From Litorilituus sp. (lineage in GTDB: Bacteria > Pseudomonadota > Gammaproteobacteria > Enterobacterales > Alteromonadaceae): 47,352 nt of DNA. Under the pieces are notes generated by a model. That model did not search any database, was not told where the DNA came from, and saw only the letters and a program-made list of their open reading frames with translations. The stretch spans positions 1 to 47,352 of the forward strand of contig JASMAS010000053.1 of NCBI GenBank assembly GCA_030754235.1. The letters are read 5' to 3'. The first letter of the stretch is position 1. Each line of letters begins with the position of its first letter. The position numbers were made by a program, and so were the translations under genes. This document shows positions 10,473 through 19,634 of the stretch, piece after piece.

Positions 10473-10754
10473 ATGACAACTAACAATATTTGGTACGTCT
10501 ATTTCTTACGCTGCAATGATAATAGCCTTTACGCTGGTATTACCAACAATTTAGTGCGTCGCTTGCATCAGCATAATCATACCAAGCTTGGTGCTAAGTA
10601 TACTAGAGCAAAAAGACCTGTAACACTGGTCTATGCTGAAACAGCAGAAAATAAAAGCATGGCTAGCAAAAAAGAATACCAACTTAGAAAACTGACAAAA
10701 GAAAAAAAAGAGCAATTAATAAGTACTTACATGCTAAATATAAATAGTTTATAG
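10473..10754 (+). CDS. GIY-YIG nuclease family protein (UPF0213/YhbQ type)
   Basis: A single-domain 93-residue protein. WYVYFLRCNDNSLYAGITN contains the Y-V-Y ... Y-A-G core of the GIY-YIG fold, followed by the conserved Arg region (RRLHQHN) and YTRAKRPVTLVYAE. This matches the small stand-alone UPF0213 group. E. coli YhbQ is the best-known relative; its biological substrate is not established. The ATG at 10473 gives full family length. Divergent from arfB with a 41-nt gap. Confidence 0.85.
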   Translation: MTTNNIWYVYFLRCNDNSLYAGITNNLVRRLHQHNHTKLGAKYTRAKRPVTLVYAETAENKSMASKKEYQLRKLTKEKKEQLISTYMLNINSL

Positions 10755-10884
10755 AGGTCTGCTCAGTTAGTTTTATCACTGTTTTTTTCGATTTATTTTT
10801 TAATCACTGTTAGAATGTTTCGTTTTTAAAATAACGTTGTATTTCACCAAGTTGATTCTATTGGTGTCCCTAGCAGGAGAAAAA

Positions 10885-11595
10885 ATGTTTATTGAGCAAT
10901 ATTGCGCGATTAATAATGAGAAAATTAGCTTTACTCGCCAACAAGGAAGTGATTTTGCTAAACAAGTAGCTAATGACTTTAATCCACTTCACGATGTTGA
11001 GGCGAAACGTTTTTGTGTGCCTGGCGATCTATTATTTTCAGTCATTATTGCTAAAGCAGGCTTACATAAAGAAATGAGTTTTAATTTTTCGGGGATGGTA
11101 AATGACGGAATTCATTTAACATTTCCCAATGAAATCACTGGTAACTTTGAAGTAAATGATAACAATGGAAAGAATTATTTATCCGTCGAAGCAAGCGGTG
11201 AAAAATCCACTTGCCCTGCACTCATTAACGCCTTAACTAAGGCTTATGTCAGCTTTTCCGGTTACACTTTTCCTGATATTTTAGTGAAACTAATGTCAGA
11301 GAAAAATGTCATGATCAATCCTGCACGCCCTATGGTCATGTACCAAGCTATGGAAATTAACCTACAACGACTTGATATTGAAAGTCTTTCATTACAACTT
11401 GCTCAAACAAGTTTATCTATTGAAGGTAAACGAGGTGATGCGTGGTTAGAGTTTGATTTAGTTAGCGAAGGGGAAGTAGTAGGCCATGGTAAAAAACACA
11501 TGCTATTAAGCGGTCTTCGTGAGTATTGCCAAGATAATATAGATGCGTTAATTGAGCAATATAAAACCAGTAAAACTCATTACCATAAAAGCTAA
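10885..11595 (+). CDS. DUF3581 protein (MaoC-like hotdog relative)
   Basis: 236 residues starting at ATG 10885, which follows CAGGAGA at ideal spacing. An in-frame TTG at 10837 would add 16 residues without a ribosome-binding site. The opening FIEQYCAINNEKISFTRQQG and the FNPLHDVEAKRFCVPGDLLF block are characteristic of DUF3581 and recall the hydratase segment of MaoC-like hotdog proteins (N-P-H-D-x-x-A). The function is unknown; a role with acyl-thioesters is only inference. Monocistronic, convergent with the pilus operon. Confidence 0.75.
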   Translation: MFIEQYCAINNEKISFTRQQGSDFAKQVANDFNPLHDVEAKRFCVPGDLLFSVIIAKAGLHKEMSFNFSGMVNDGIHLTFPNEITGNFEVNDNNGKNYLSVEASGEKSTCPALINALTKAYVSFSGYTFPDILVKLMSEKNVMINPARPMVMYQAMEINLQRLDIESLSLQLAQTSLSIEGKRGDAWLEFDLVSEGEVVGHGKKHMLLSGLREYCQDNIDALIEQYKTSKTHYHKS

Positions 11596-11612
11596 CCGGC
11601 AAGTTTTAAAGA

Positions 11613-11957
11613 TTATCTTCCTAGTGTTTTATCTATCAAATTTGCTGTAGCATGGCTGAAATCATCTTTATCTAACACGCACTCTTTTACTTTATAAATA
11701 TAAGCCTTTTTCTTTTTGCCAACAACTCGAATTTTCCGTCCTACTATATAAGCCCCTAAGCCTTTTAATAATGACGGTTTGATATGCCATAAACTGATAG
11801 TTTCACCGCCTCCTACCAGTTCAACATAGCATTTCACATCAATTTTCTCTTTGCTCTGTAGCTCATCTTTCGAAGAACTGGCTGACGAGTTTGCTAACGA
11901 AACAGTACTCAAAAAAAATATAAGAATAAAAAAAAGTCGCTTAACTTGGTTTTCCAT
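11613..11957 (-). CDS. tapY2: TapY2-like type IV pilus-associated secreted protein
   Basis: A 114-residue protein with an N-terminal signal peptide (basic VKR, then LFFILIFFLSTVSLA) followed by a short, basic mature part. KGLGAYIVGRKIRVV and the KECV end resemble the TapY2 family found next to pilE in Shewanella and relatives. Last gene of the pilV-W-X-Y1-E operon, one base after the pilE stop. The family is named from type IVa pilus clusters; its molecular role is not known to me. The family assignment is from memory of sequence style and position. Confidence 0.6.
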   Translation of the reverse strand: MENQVKRLFFILIFFLSTVSLANSSASSSKDELQSKEKIDVKCYVELVGGGETISLWHIKPSLLKGLGAYIVGRKIRVVGKKKKAYIYKVKECVLDKDDFSHATANLIDKTLGR

Positions 11958-11958
11958 T

Positions 11959-12381
11959 TTACTTCCTCCAACAAACGGGAGGAGTTTTCACCCCCAGCTC
12001 ATTTACCTCTAATTCTGTGCAGTCTGTATCATTTACTTGATTTTGTTGAGCAACGGCTCTTAAAGTAAAAGTAGTTGCTGTTTGCGCTTGGACCTTAATA
12101 AGGTAGTTTGTGGATTCCGTTGTAATCGTTGTTGCACTTTCGCCTAATCCTTTCATATCTGGAGCATAAGAGCGACTATCAACAAATACTTGTTCTTGTA
12201 TATTGGCATATCGCATTAACTCTCGCTGTGCCTCGCTACGGTTAGAAAGAAGGACGAAATCGGTATATGACGGGTAAGCAACTGCAGCTAAAATACCAAT
12301 AATTGCTACACTAATCATGAGCTCCATCAAAGTAAAGCCGATTGATTTTTTCCTGATAATCAAGGGTATATATTTATCCAT
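11959..12381 (-). CDS. pilE: minor type IV pilin PilE
   Basis: 140-residue prepilin. A short basic leader ends in Gly before FTLMELMISVAIIGILAAVAYPSY (in part). Glu at mature position 5 is needed for assembly, and the hydrophobic helix is complete. Two cysteines near the end (DTDC...PVCW) probably form the usual C-terminal disulfide loop. Its position right after pilY1 and its small size fit minor pilin PilE rather than the major subunit PilA. It starts 2 nt after the pilY1 stop, so translation is coupled. Confidence 0.9.
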   Translation of the reverse strand: MDKYIPLIIRKKSIGFTLMELMISVAIIGILAAVAYPSYTDFVLLSNRSEAQRELMRYANIQEQVFVDSRSYAPDMKGLGESATTITTESTNYLIKVQAQTATTFTLRAVAQQNQVNDTDCTELEVNELGVKTPPVCWRK

Positions 12382-12383
12382 TA

Positions 12384-15300
12384 CTACCTCTCCTCTGTAA
12401 CGTACAAATAGGTACGCATAGTTTGTAATTTAAAGCCTACGTCAATCATACGACGTCCAACAATTAAATTACCAACGGATTCGTCTATCGTGGATGAATC
12501 ACCATCGTCTTGTGGTATTACAATCAGTGTTGGTGAACCTAAAAACTGCTCACTAATAAACGCTATTCTGTCTTCGCGGTTGCTCTCTTCTTCAGACCAT
12601 TTAAATTTACTAATCCCTTGTGCTAACTCAACTCCATACAACCAGCCTTGACCATTGGGCAACTCACAGCTTTCTTCATTATAACTGTCCAAGTTAGGAG
12701 GGGTAAACGTTGTAAAATACACGGTGTTGTTTATAACAATAGCGCTTGCAGTACTTTTTTCACCTAGCTGTTCTAAACTAAAGAACCAACCTGATTTACT
12801 GCTTAACTCTACTTCTAATGCTTGACGTCCAGCATCAGTGACTTGCTCAAGTGGATTATCGCTAATATCATAAAGTGTCGATAAAACAATAGCAGCAGGT
12901 TTTGCCTGTTCAGCTTCTGGAGCAAATGTTCGCGTTTGAACATATTTATCTTTAATCATAAAAAACATATCATCAGTATCATCATTGAGAGGTTTAGAAC
13001 GATCACCACTACCTAATAATACTGCGTCATAAGGCGTTTCTTGATAAACATAAACAGTCGAAATTTGACCCTCACTATCCGTTACTTGTTCTTGAAGCGT
13101 TTCAGTAATAAAAGTACGTACGATTGAAGGTTCATTAAAAAACCGTCTGTCATTCGTATTATCGTTAGCATTTCCAAGTTCAGCCAATTTAAATACACTC
13201 CAGGGATCTTCCCCCGTAGGACTATCGCTTGGCATATCAACGCGCCAAACATTACCTCCAGTATCACCAAAATATAATCTGTCAGCTAAACCATCAGCAT
13301 CACTATCTAAAGTTGAAATAGTTGAAGGAATACTGTCAACACCATCAAAACTTGTCGACGCCCCTTCCGGGGCCATTGACCATTTTAATATTCCTGTTTC
13401 TGCATCAACCATATATACTGCACGACCAATATTATCAGACTGACCTACACCGTCATTATCTTTAGAGGTGTCATAACCACCACCAAAAATTAATACGGGT
13501 TTTGCAATACCATTCTCAATATTTATTTTAGAAAAGGCTAATTTAGGTTGGGACCAAGATTGACCCAGCTCTGCTAAATCATCAGCACCAATATGCCACA
13601 AAAGGCTTGGTGAATCGGGCTGACTAATATCTAACCCATAATAAGATGAACCACCACGACGTAAACCAAAGAAAATCCAAACCTTGTCACCTGTTTCGAT
13701 AATTCCATCACCGTCTTTATCATCAATATAGGAGGTTATCCTTCCATCTATGCCATAGACTTTATCATCGGAGGAGTCATTATCCCGCAGCTTTTTAATA
13801 TTTGGAAAAAGCTCTTTAGGCATAAAGGCCCATGTTTCATCAACAGTGTTGCCTGTGTCTTTAAATAGATGTAAAGCACCTGCATTTGTGCCTATGACAA
13901 CATGGATTTTATTGCCATAATTTAGTACTAAAGGCTTTGAGTGCAAGGGATCACCAAAAATATCATGACGCATGTCATCTCTTGCACCATCTTCATCTTC
14001 ATCGTCAACATCAATACCGAGGTTCCATTTAAAATATTCCAACGCATCATCAACATCAATACCCACAAGATCAGCAAAAGCTTGCTCATTGCCGGATAAA
14101 ACGTCTTCATTCAACAAAGCAAGCGATTCACCATCATCTGTCTCGCTATATATTGTACGATTAGTTTTTTTACGTAACATAGCAGCAACACCACCTTCGG
14201 CTACTCGATTTCCATCTTTATCACTAGACCAAAAACTGGTGGCATCAGGTGAAAAATGACCTGACTCATCATCAATTGCGGTATTGCCATTTTGACCAAG
14301 TTGCTTACCATTGACCACGTTGTATTTCTTCAGATTACCTTGCCACCTCGGCCCCCTATCGGGTTGAAACATGGCATAATAAACAGCGTTAAGTGTTTCC
14401 GTTCTATCGAAGTTATTTGCAGCAACAGAAGCAGAGGTTAAGCTATCATTACTTGGGCTTATATTCGCTAATAAGTTGATTAATGCTGCGGTTAAACTGG
14501 CTGTATCTTGTGTAGGAAAATATTTTCCGCCGCCTAATGCAGCAGCTTCTTTTAGCAATGGCTCAGCATCTTCTTGGGCATCTTCACCAAAACCTATGGT
14601 ATAAGTCTCTACTGTTTGTTTACCATCAAGGTTGTCATTGATATCATTATTATTCATCCAGCCAGCTAGCGCAGCTAAATAATTATTAGTGCCATTAAGC
14701 TCAAATGGACTCCCTATTGCTTCTTGATCACCACTAGGCATAGCCAAAATTTCAGCGTCAGCGTCAGTATCCATCGTTGGTTGACCATCTGTGATTAAAA
14801 TGACATACGCTTTATCACTACATGAAGACAAAGGTGACTGATACACTCCAGAGCTTTCTATACTAGTATCTCTAGAGGGTACATTAGCGGTATAACCATG
14901 AGAGCTATAATGTTGGTCGTCATTACCAAAATCAACTGATTTTCCGGCAAAATAGCGAGATGCTTCGTATAAGCTTTCGCATAAAGGCGTGTTGCCTTGT
15001 GCATGAACGGCATCATTAATAACATTTTTTAAGGTGGCCCGACTGTCTATAGTAGATTCAGTAATTCCAAAAACGATTCGCCCACCGTTCCTTTCATTTG
15101 TTTTATAATTATAATTGAAAACTTGTAAACCAAAATCAACATTGGGTGCAGAATAAATTAAATTCACCACACTTTCCTGAGCGATTTCCATTCGCTCTTT
15201 AGTTTCCCAGCCAATTTTTACATTGTTAACATCACCATGATACCAACGTAAATAATTATCACTGTATAAAGTAACTAACGAACCTGACCATGAAACATTA

Positions 15301-15917
15301 GTATCGGCTATATTGGCAGCATAAAAGACAGGAGTACTTGAACTTCCTTCACCGTCAATGGGATAACCTGCAAAATCATCTGGCGTTATGACTTCATCAC
15401 TATTATTTAAATAACTGTTATTATTGTTATTTATTGAGATAACATCATCTTGGCAATCAGTAATAATAATATTACTGCCATCGTTTTCATTTAGGCCAAC
15501 CCAGCGCCCAGAGTTCCCTTGAAATTTATACTCTCTAACATAGCCTGTATAAAAACCATATTTATCAATAATATCCTGGGCTGTTTTACAATTACTGATA
15601 GCGGATAAGAACTTACGTTTTTCACTACTTTCATCCGCCTTAGGAATATCACTAATTTCTATTTCACCTTGCGTATAGTAAGTATAGCTTTCGGCAAGCT
15701 TAGATAGCCCCCCCAAGGCATCATAAGCAATTTGAGGGTTATAAGAGGCCTTAACCGTTTCATTGGTACTCATACTGCCTGAATCATCAAAAATAATAAG
15801 CACTTGTGGTCGCGACTTTGATTGTTTGACACTTTCGCTAATATATAATTCGATATCTTCACTATAAGAAAAATTAGCCGCTGCAAGTAACAATGCTAAG
15901 AGTATGTATTTTTTCAT
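12384..15917 (-). CDS. pilY1: type IV pilus tip adhesin/assembly protein PilY1
   Basis: 1177 residues starting at the ATG at 15917, which has GGAGA upstream and begins a good signal peptide (MKKYILLALLLAAANFSYS). The longer reading frame upstream has no such support. The N-terminal half holds a von Willebrand A domain with the MIDAS motif DDSGSMS (about 44-50), a DxSxS. The C-terminal half is the PilY1 beta-propeller, with acidic loops such as DDKDGDGIIETGD and DSDADGLADRLYFGD that look like calcium sites. PilY1 sits at the pilus tip with the minor pilins and affects adhesion, twitching and surface sensing. Fourth gene of the operon. Confidence 0.92.
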   Translation of the reverse strand: MKKYILLALLLAAANFSYSEDIELYISESVKQSKSRPQVLIIFDDSGSMSTNETVKASYNPQIAYDALGGLSKLAESYTYYTQGEIEISDIPKADESSEKRKFLSAISNCKTAQDIIDKYGFYTGYVREYKFQGNSGRWVGLNENDGSNIIITDCQDDVISINNNNNSYLNNSDEVITPDDFAGYPIDGEGSSSTPVFYAANIADTNVSWSGSLVTLYSDNYLRWYHGDVNNVKIGWETKERMEIAQESVVNLIYSAPNVDFGLQVFNYNYKTNERNGGRIVFGITESTIDSRATLKNVINDAVHAQGNTPLCESLYEASRYFAGKSVDFGNDDQHYSSHGYTANVPSRDTSIESSGVYQSPLSSCSDKAYVILITDGQPTMDTDADAEILAMPSGDQEAIGSPFELNGTNNYLAALAGWMNNNDINDNLDGKQTVETYTIGFGEDAQEDAEPLLKEAAALGGGKYFPTQDTASLTAALINLLANISPSNDSLTSASVAANNFDRTETLNAVYYAMFQPDRGPRWQGNLKKYNVVNGKQLGQNGNTAIDDESGHFSPDATSFWSSDKDGNRVAEGGVAAMLRKKTNRTIYSETDDGESLALLNEDVLSGNEQAFADLVGIDVDDALEYFKWNLGIDVDDEDEDGARDDMRHDIFGDPLHSKPLVLNYGNKIHVVIGTNAGALHLFKDTGNTVDETWAFMPKELFPNIKKLRDNDSSDDKVYGIDGRITSYIDDKDGDGIIETGDKVWIFFGLRRGGSSYYGLDISQPDSPSLLWHIGADDLAELGQSWSQPKLAFSKINIENGIAKPVLIFGGGYDTSKDNDGVGQSDNIGRAVYMVDAETGILKWSMAPEGASTSFDGVDSIPSTISTLDSDADGLADRLYFGDTGGNVWRVDMPSDSPTGEDPWSVFKLAELGNANDNTNDRRFFNEPSIVRTFITETLQEQVTDSEGQISTVYVYQETPYDAVLLGSGDRSKPLNDDTDDMFFMIKDKYVQTRTFAPEAEQAKPAAIVLSTLYDISDNPLEQVTDAGRQALEVELSSKSGWFFSLEQLGEKSTASAIVINNTVYFTTFTPPNLDSYNEESCELPNGQGWLYGVELAQGISKFKWSEEESNREDRIAFISEQFLGSPTLIVIPQDDGDSSTIDESVGNLIVGRRMIDVGFKLQTMRTYLYVTEER

Positions 15918-16001
15918 TGTTGTTCTCCAAACAAATACTTGTACGCTTCTTATAGTTATAATTTTCAAACTCAACCAAATTAGCAAACCATCAAATCGGC
16001 A

Positions 16002-16523
16002 TTAACGTAATAACTGCTGTGCTATGCCTGAATTAACATTAACCGTACTGGTACCATTGCGACCATAAACCCTGTTAACTTGAATTTTAAGTACATTGCA
16101 GGTAAATAATTGTGTTGAGGATGCCACTTTAGCAGCAGGGCAGTCTGGTTCTAAATTTAAATCATTATTGACGACATCTAATGTTGCAGAGGAAAAATCA
16201 CCATCAGCGTTAGTTGTTGATATAGCTGCAGACATATCTTTTGGCCCATCTTTAAAGGTAACCACTGAAGCGGCGAAAGCATTCGAGGTCCCGGGGGATA
16301 CCTGATTAAAAATTATTTCATCAATAGCGCTAACGGCTTCTTGCGTTGCGACCACTTTTTCCTCACTAGCACCAGACATTTTCATATCTGTTGTGATGTT
16401 TTGCATTAGCGCGGCAGCAGCAGCTGTCAGCGCAATCAAAAATACCAAAGCAACCACTAAAACAATCCCATATTGATTACTAATGTGTTTAGTTTTACGG
16501 TCTGCATTAAGTCTATTCATCAT
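16002..16523 (-). CDS. pilX: minor type IV pilin PilX
   Basis: 173 residues. A basic leader ends QYG, then IVLVVALVFLIALTAAAAAL. Glu-5 is missing (Val at mature position 5), as is usual for PilX and its type II relative GspK, the tip minor pilins. The body is short and polar. Two adjacent ATGs (16523 and 16520) are equally possible starts. Located between pilW and pilY1, 84 nt before the latter. Role: part of the priming complex of the pilus tip, inferred from the family. Confidence 0.85.
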   Translation of the reverse strand: MMNRLNADRKTKHISNQYGIVLVVALVFLIALTAAAAALMQNITTDMKMSGASEEKVVATQEAVSAIDEIIFNQVSPGTSNAFAASVVTFKDGPKDMSAAISTTNADGDFSSATLDVVNNDLNLEPDCPAAKVASSTQLFTCNVLKIQVNRVYGRNGTSTVNVNSGIAQQLLR

Positions 16524-16535
16524 TTTCTTTTCACC

Positions 16536-17564
16536 CTACCAACTATCAACCCTAGCATTATATAAAGTCACCGTTGAGCTAAATAATAAACGACGATAAT
16601 GATCATTTGCTGTATAAGAAAAATCGCCTAGCTGGTATGTGTTTGTATTTTTGTATTTTTCATCAGGTTCAATGCTACGAGCTAACACATAAACCTTTAC
16701 AGAGATAATCCTACTAGTTGCATTGTCCCATAACACATCTGTCATGCTGTTAGCCGAAATATAAGCATCAACAATACCATAACCGGTCACTGTAGGGTCT
16801 ATTTGCATATCAACGCCATATTCAAAACGAATCACCTCAATACCATCAATAATTGGTGAAAATGATAACTTATTCGTTAACTGCCCTTGCATAAGTACCG
16901 GTATGGTATTAGCCCCTATCGATTCTTCCCTTACATAATAAATATGATGCTGATATTCCCACACTTGAGAATTTTCTATTACGGGCACATCGCCTGACGA
17001 AAAGATACTGCCATGATTTATATTACTAACAAAATAAAAATGACCTGTTGGGGCAATGGTTATAGGTGCACCTGCACCATCGACTAATGGCGCTGAAACA
17101 ACTCGTTTTAACTGTAATATATCTGAATCAACTTTAGCATCATTCCTACAACCACCCAAAATAGTTGCCGCAGTGACCGTTTCCCCCCACAGGGTTCTAA
17201 AGTGTCCTGTAGCCAAAGGGAAGGTTCCATTATTTATCCCGCCCCCTACACACTCTCCTGCAGGGGGAGAAGGAACAGGATTGATACTTGATAAATCAAC
17301 AAAACCGCTATAATCCCCCCAAAAATCCTGTCTAAGTAAATCATCACTTAATACGCTAATAGCAAAACGACCATTTTCTTGAAGCTCACCATAACTCGAA
17401 GTTTCACGAGTAGTGGTTTGCATAGCGACAAAAAGGCTTAATACACCGGCAAAAATCACCAGACCAATAACTAAGGAGATAAATACTTCTAACAAACTAA
17501 AACCACGTTGACTTTTCAACACATTGATTCTTTTTTTCCTTTGAGTGCTTTTGATAACTTTCAT
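16536..17564 (-). CDS. pilW: minor type IV pilin PilW
   Basis: 342 residues with an unusually long basic leader (about 20 residues), then RG|FSLLEVFISLVIGLVIFAG. Glu-5 is present. The large C-terminal globular domain (VLLGS-free, Ser/Thr-rich, with LGGCR and NNGTFP segments) matches the size of PilW and GspJ-like minor pilins. Its place between pilV and pilX agrees. Gap of 12 nt to pilX. The ribosome-binding site is weak, so expression may depend on the upstream pilV. Confidence 0.88.
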   Translation of the reverse strand: MKVIKSTQRKKRINVLKSQRGFSLLEVFISLVIGLVIFAGVLSLFVAMQTTTRETSSYGELQENGRFAISVLSDDLLRQDFWGDYSGFVDLSSINPVPSPPAGECVGGGINNGTFPLATGHFRTLWGETVTAATILGGCRNDAKVDSDILQLKRVVSAPLVDGAGAPITIAPTGHFYFVSNINHGSIFSSGDVPVIENSQVWEYQHHIYYVREESIGANTIPVLMQGQLTNKLSFSPIIDGIEVIRFEYGVDMQIDPTVTGYGIVDAYISANSMTDVLWDNATSRIISVKVYVLARSIEPDEKYKNTNTYQLGDFSYTANDHYRRLLFSSTVTLYNARVDSW

Positions 17565-17600
17565 CTATTGAAATGCCAACCTATCCACCTTAGCTAGTCC

Positions 17601-18170
17601 CTAGAATATAAATGCTTCAACAAAAACTTGCCGACGCATATCACTTATACTCCCGCAAGTTGACGCTTTATTTGCATCAGAAGACTCTGTTTTCCCTTGC
17701 CAAGTAAGAACAATTGTTACGCTATTACCATTAACCGTTATACAACCAATACCATTTGTTAACCCACCAGCATTTTTACCTGACTTCTGTGTTCCTGCTC
17801 CCATAATACTTTGCTCCCAATCAAATAAATCATGGGTAACCATTTGCTCTGGTGTACATATAGCTAACGATGAATTACATACAGGTGAGCCGATAATTTT
17901 TCCTGTACCGTATGGGCTATTAGCGGCATATAAAGCTAAAGCAACATTTGAATTACTACGCATTTTTTCAATAATATCTTGTGCTAAACTCGATGCTACG
18001 GAACGCTGCATCGCATCAAAACTACCTTTTTTCGCTATTGCCTGCATAGCAACAGCACCTAAAATACCTGTAACCATAATAACTAAGGCAATTAACACTT
18101 CAACAAATGTCATGCCTTTTTCGTTAATGATATGACGCTGTTGATTTTTGGTAAGTGTATTTTTTAGCAT
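17601..18170 (-). CDS. pilV: minor type IV pilin PilV
   Basis: 189 residues. The leader ends EKG, followed by MTFVEVLIALVIMVTGILGA. Mature residue 1 is Met instead of the usual Phe, and Glu-5 is present. GSFDAMQRSVASSLAQDIIEKMRSN is the typical PilV/GspI segment after the helix. AAAGG upstream supports the ATG at 18170. In most clusters fimT/fimU (GspH-like) precedes pilV; here it does not. First confident gene of the minor-pilin operon. Confidence 0.88.
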   Translation of the reverse strand: MLKNTLTKNQQRHIINEKGMTFVEVLIALVIMVTGILGAVAMQAIAKKGSFDAMQRSVASSLAQDIIEKMRSNSNVALALYAANSPYGTGKIIGSPVCNSSLAICTPEQMVTHDLFDWEQSIMGAGTQKSGKNAGGLTNGIGCITVNGNSVTIVLTWQGKTESSDANKASTCGSISDMRRQVFVEAFIF

Positions 18171-18189
18171 AATAAAAATACCTTTATTG

Positions 18190-18474
18190 CTAAGTTAAGC
18201 TTAGTTTAACTAACAGCGAAAACACCTTTGCTTGCCATTTTAGTGGATAAAAAAATGAATTAGCAAGCAATCTAAAAAGATATAAGTACATCATTCGTTT
18301 AATTAACAAATGAATTATTAGGAGGATTTTTTTTGAACTTACACCGCTTTTAGGTAAACGAGATACCAAGGTCAAACTATTTATAAACGCAGATAAAGAT
18401 TGAGCCAATTTTAATACATTAACAGAGCGAACTAAAAGCTTATATGTGCTAAATATCACCAACGTGAACCGCAT
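18190..18474 (-). CDS. doubtful small ORF upstream of pilV
   Basis: A 94-residue ORF just before pilV on the same strand, with ATG at 18474 and AAGG 8-9 nt upstream. The product would be basic and hydrophobic (KKILLIIHLLIKRMMYLYLF) without a clear signal peptide or prepilin motif. I recognise no family. It occupies the slot where fimT/fimU normally lies, but shows no FTLxE motif. It could be real, a remnant, or chance in AT-rich DNA. Confidence 0.25.
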   Translation of the reverse strand: MRFTLVIFSTYKLLVRSVNVLKLAQSLSAFINSLTLVSRLPKSGVSSKKILLIIHLLIKRMMYLYLFRLLANSFFYPLKWQAKVFSLLVKLSLT

Positions 18475-18485
18475 AAGCTATACCT

Positions 18486-18571
18486 TCTATTTTTCCGTAA
18501 AAATCTATATTTTTCCGTAAAATCGGTGCTTTTAAATTAGAATTATCAGTTTATAGGTACAGTATACCTAT
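18486..18571. promoter_or_regulatory. paired direct repeats and inverted repeat upstream of pilus operon
   Basis: TATTTTTCCGTAAAA occurs twice, at 18488-18502 and 18508-18522, exactly 20 bp apart (about two helical turns). An inverted repeat follows: ATAGGTA (18553-18559) and TACCTAT (18565-18571) around CAGTA. They lie between the ispH end and the minor-pilin operon, so they may be operator or promoter elements of that operon. The repeats are seen; the role is inferred. Confidence 0.4.
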
Positions 18572-18619
18572 GAGCTGTGAGAAAAAACTCAAGCTGATTA
18601 AATTATGACCAACTCAAGA

Positions 18620-19549
18620 TTAGCGCAATTCTGCGGGGACTGCAAATACAATATTTTCTTCGCGACCAGGGAATTCTTTAACCTCGTGGCCACCGAAAGC
18701 TTTTAAGGCTTCAATCACTTGCTCAACTAGAATGGCCGGAGCAGAAGCTCCGGCAGTAACACCCACTCTTTGAATATTATCAAGCCAGTCTGTTTTAATA
18801 TTTTCAGCAGTATCTATTAGGTAAGAGGTCGTGCCTATTTTCTCAGAGACTTCTCTTAACCTATTCGAATTAGAACTATTTTTAGCGCCAACTACTAATA
18901 ATAAATCCACTTGGCTAGCAATGGATCTTACTGCATCTTGCCGGTTTTGTGTTGCGTAGCAAATATCATCTTTACGCGGCCCTTCAATCAAAGGGTACTT
19001 AGCTTGTAAGGCATTAATAACGTCAGAAGTGTCATCCACTGATAGGGTAGTTTGACTACAAAAATAAAGTTTCCCGGGGTCTTTAACTGTTAACTTTGCT
19101 ACATCACTTACTGATTCAACTAAATAAATACCAGCAGACTTGCTGTCATATTGCCCCATGGTTCCTTCAACCTCAGGGTGACCAGTATGACCAATAAGCA
19201 CACATTCAATGTTTTTCCGGCTTACACGTGCTACTTCCATATGTACTTTAGTTACTAATGGGCAAGTGGCATCAAATACTTTTAAATCTCGATTTTTAGC
19301 TTCATTGCGTACCGTTTTTGACACCCCATGAGCACTAAAAATGACAGTACTGTTATCTGGTACTTCATCTAGCTCTTCAACAAAAATAGCACCACGATTT
19401 TTTAAACCATCCACTACAAATTTGTTATGAACCACTTCATGACGTACGTAAATAGGAGCACCAAATAGGTCTAATGCTCTATCAACAATACTAATGGCTC
19501 TATCTACGCCAGCACAAAAGCCACGAGGATTAGCTAAAACAATTTCCAT
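18620..19549 (-). CDS. ispH: 4-hydroxy-3-methylbut-2-enyl diphosphate reductase
   Basis: Final step of the MEP isoprenoid pathway, reducing HMBPP to IPP and DMAPP with a 4Fe-4S cluster. 309 residues, standard length. Cluster cysteines are C12 ([11 protein letters not shown]), C96 ([11 protein letters not shown]) and C197 ([11 protein letters not shown]). [10 protein letters not shown] carries the proton-relay Glu, and [10 protein letters not shown] is the substrate loop. Last gene of the ileS-lspA-fkpB-ispH cluster, an arrangement common in Gammaproteobacteria. Confidence 0.97.
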   Translation of the reverse strand: MEIVLANPRGFCAGVDRAISIVDRALDLFGAPIYVRHEVVHNKFVVDGLKNRGAIFVEELDEVPDNSTVIFSAHGVSKTVRNEAKNRDLKVFDATCPLVTKVHMEVARVSRKNIECVLIGHTGHPEVEGTMGQYDSKSAGIYLVESVSDVAKLTVKDPGKLYFCSQTTLSVDDTSDVINALQAKYPLIEGPRKDDICYATQNRQDAVRSIASQVDLLLVVGAKNSSNSNRLREVSEKIGTTSYLIDTAENIKTDWLDNIQRVGVTAGASAPAILVEQVIEALKAFGGHEVKEFPGREENIVFAVPAELR

Positions 19550-19580
19550 AACATTCTCAAAACAAATAACAAATTAAACA

Positions 19581-19613
19581 TAGCCTATACCATAAGAGCG
19601 AGGGTATAAGCTA
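19581..19613 (-). other. hairpin between fkpB and ispH
   Basis: TAGC-c-TATACC and GGTATA-a-GCTA form a stem with one mismatch and an 11-12 nt loop in the 85-nt gap. The following minus-strand sequence is T-rich but has no solid T-run. It may be an RNA-processing site or a weak terminator that lowers ispH expression. Role inferred. Confidence 0.3.
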
Positions 19614-19634
19614 AAGGTGGTGCACTTACATAAT

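Noticed and set aside
10774-10815. Repeated ATCACTGTT before the DUF3581 gene
   Set aside because: Short, AT-rich and without a clear arrangement; may be chance.
13928-14259. Short ORFs on both strands within pilY1
   Set aside because: Shadows of the Asp-rich pilY1 region; low-complexity products.
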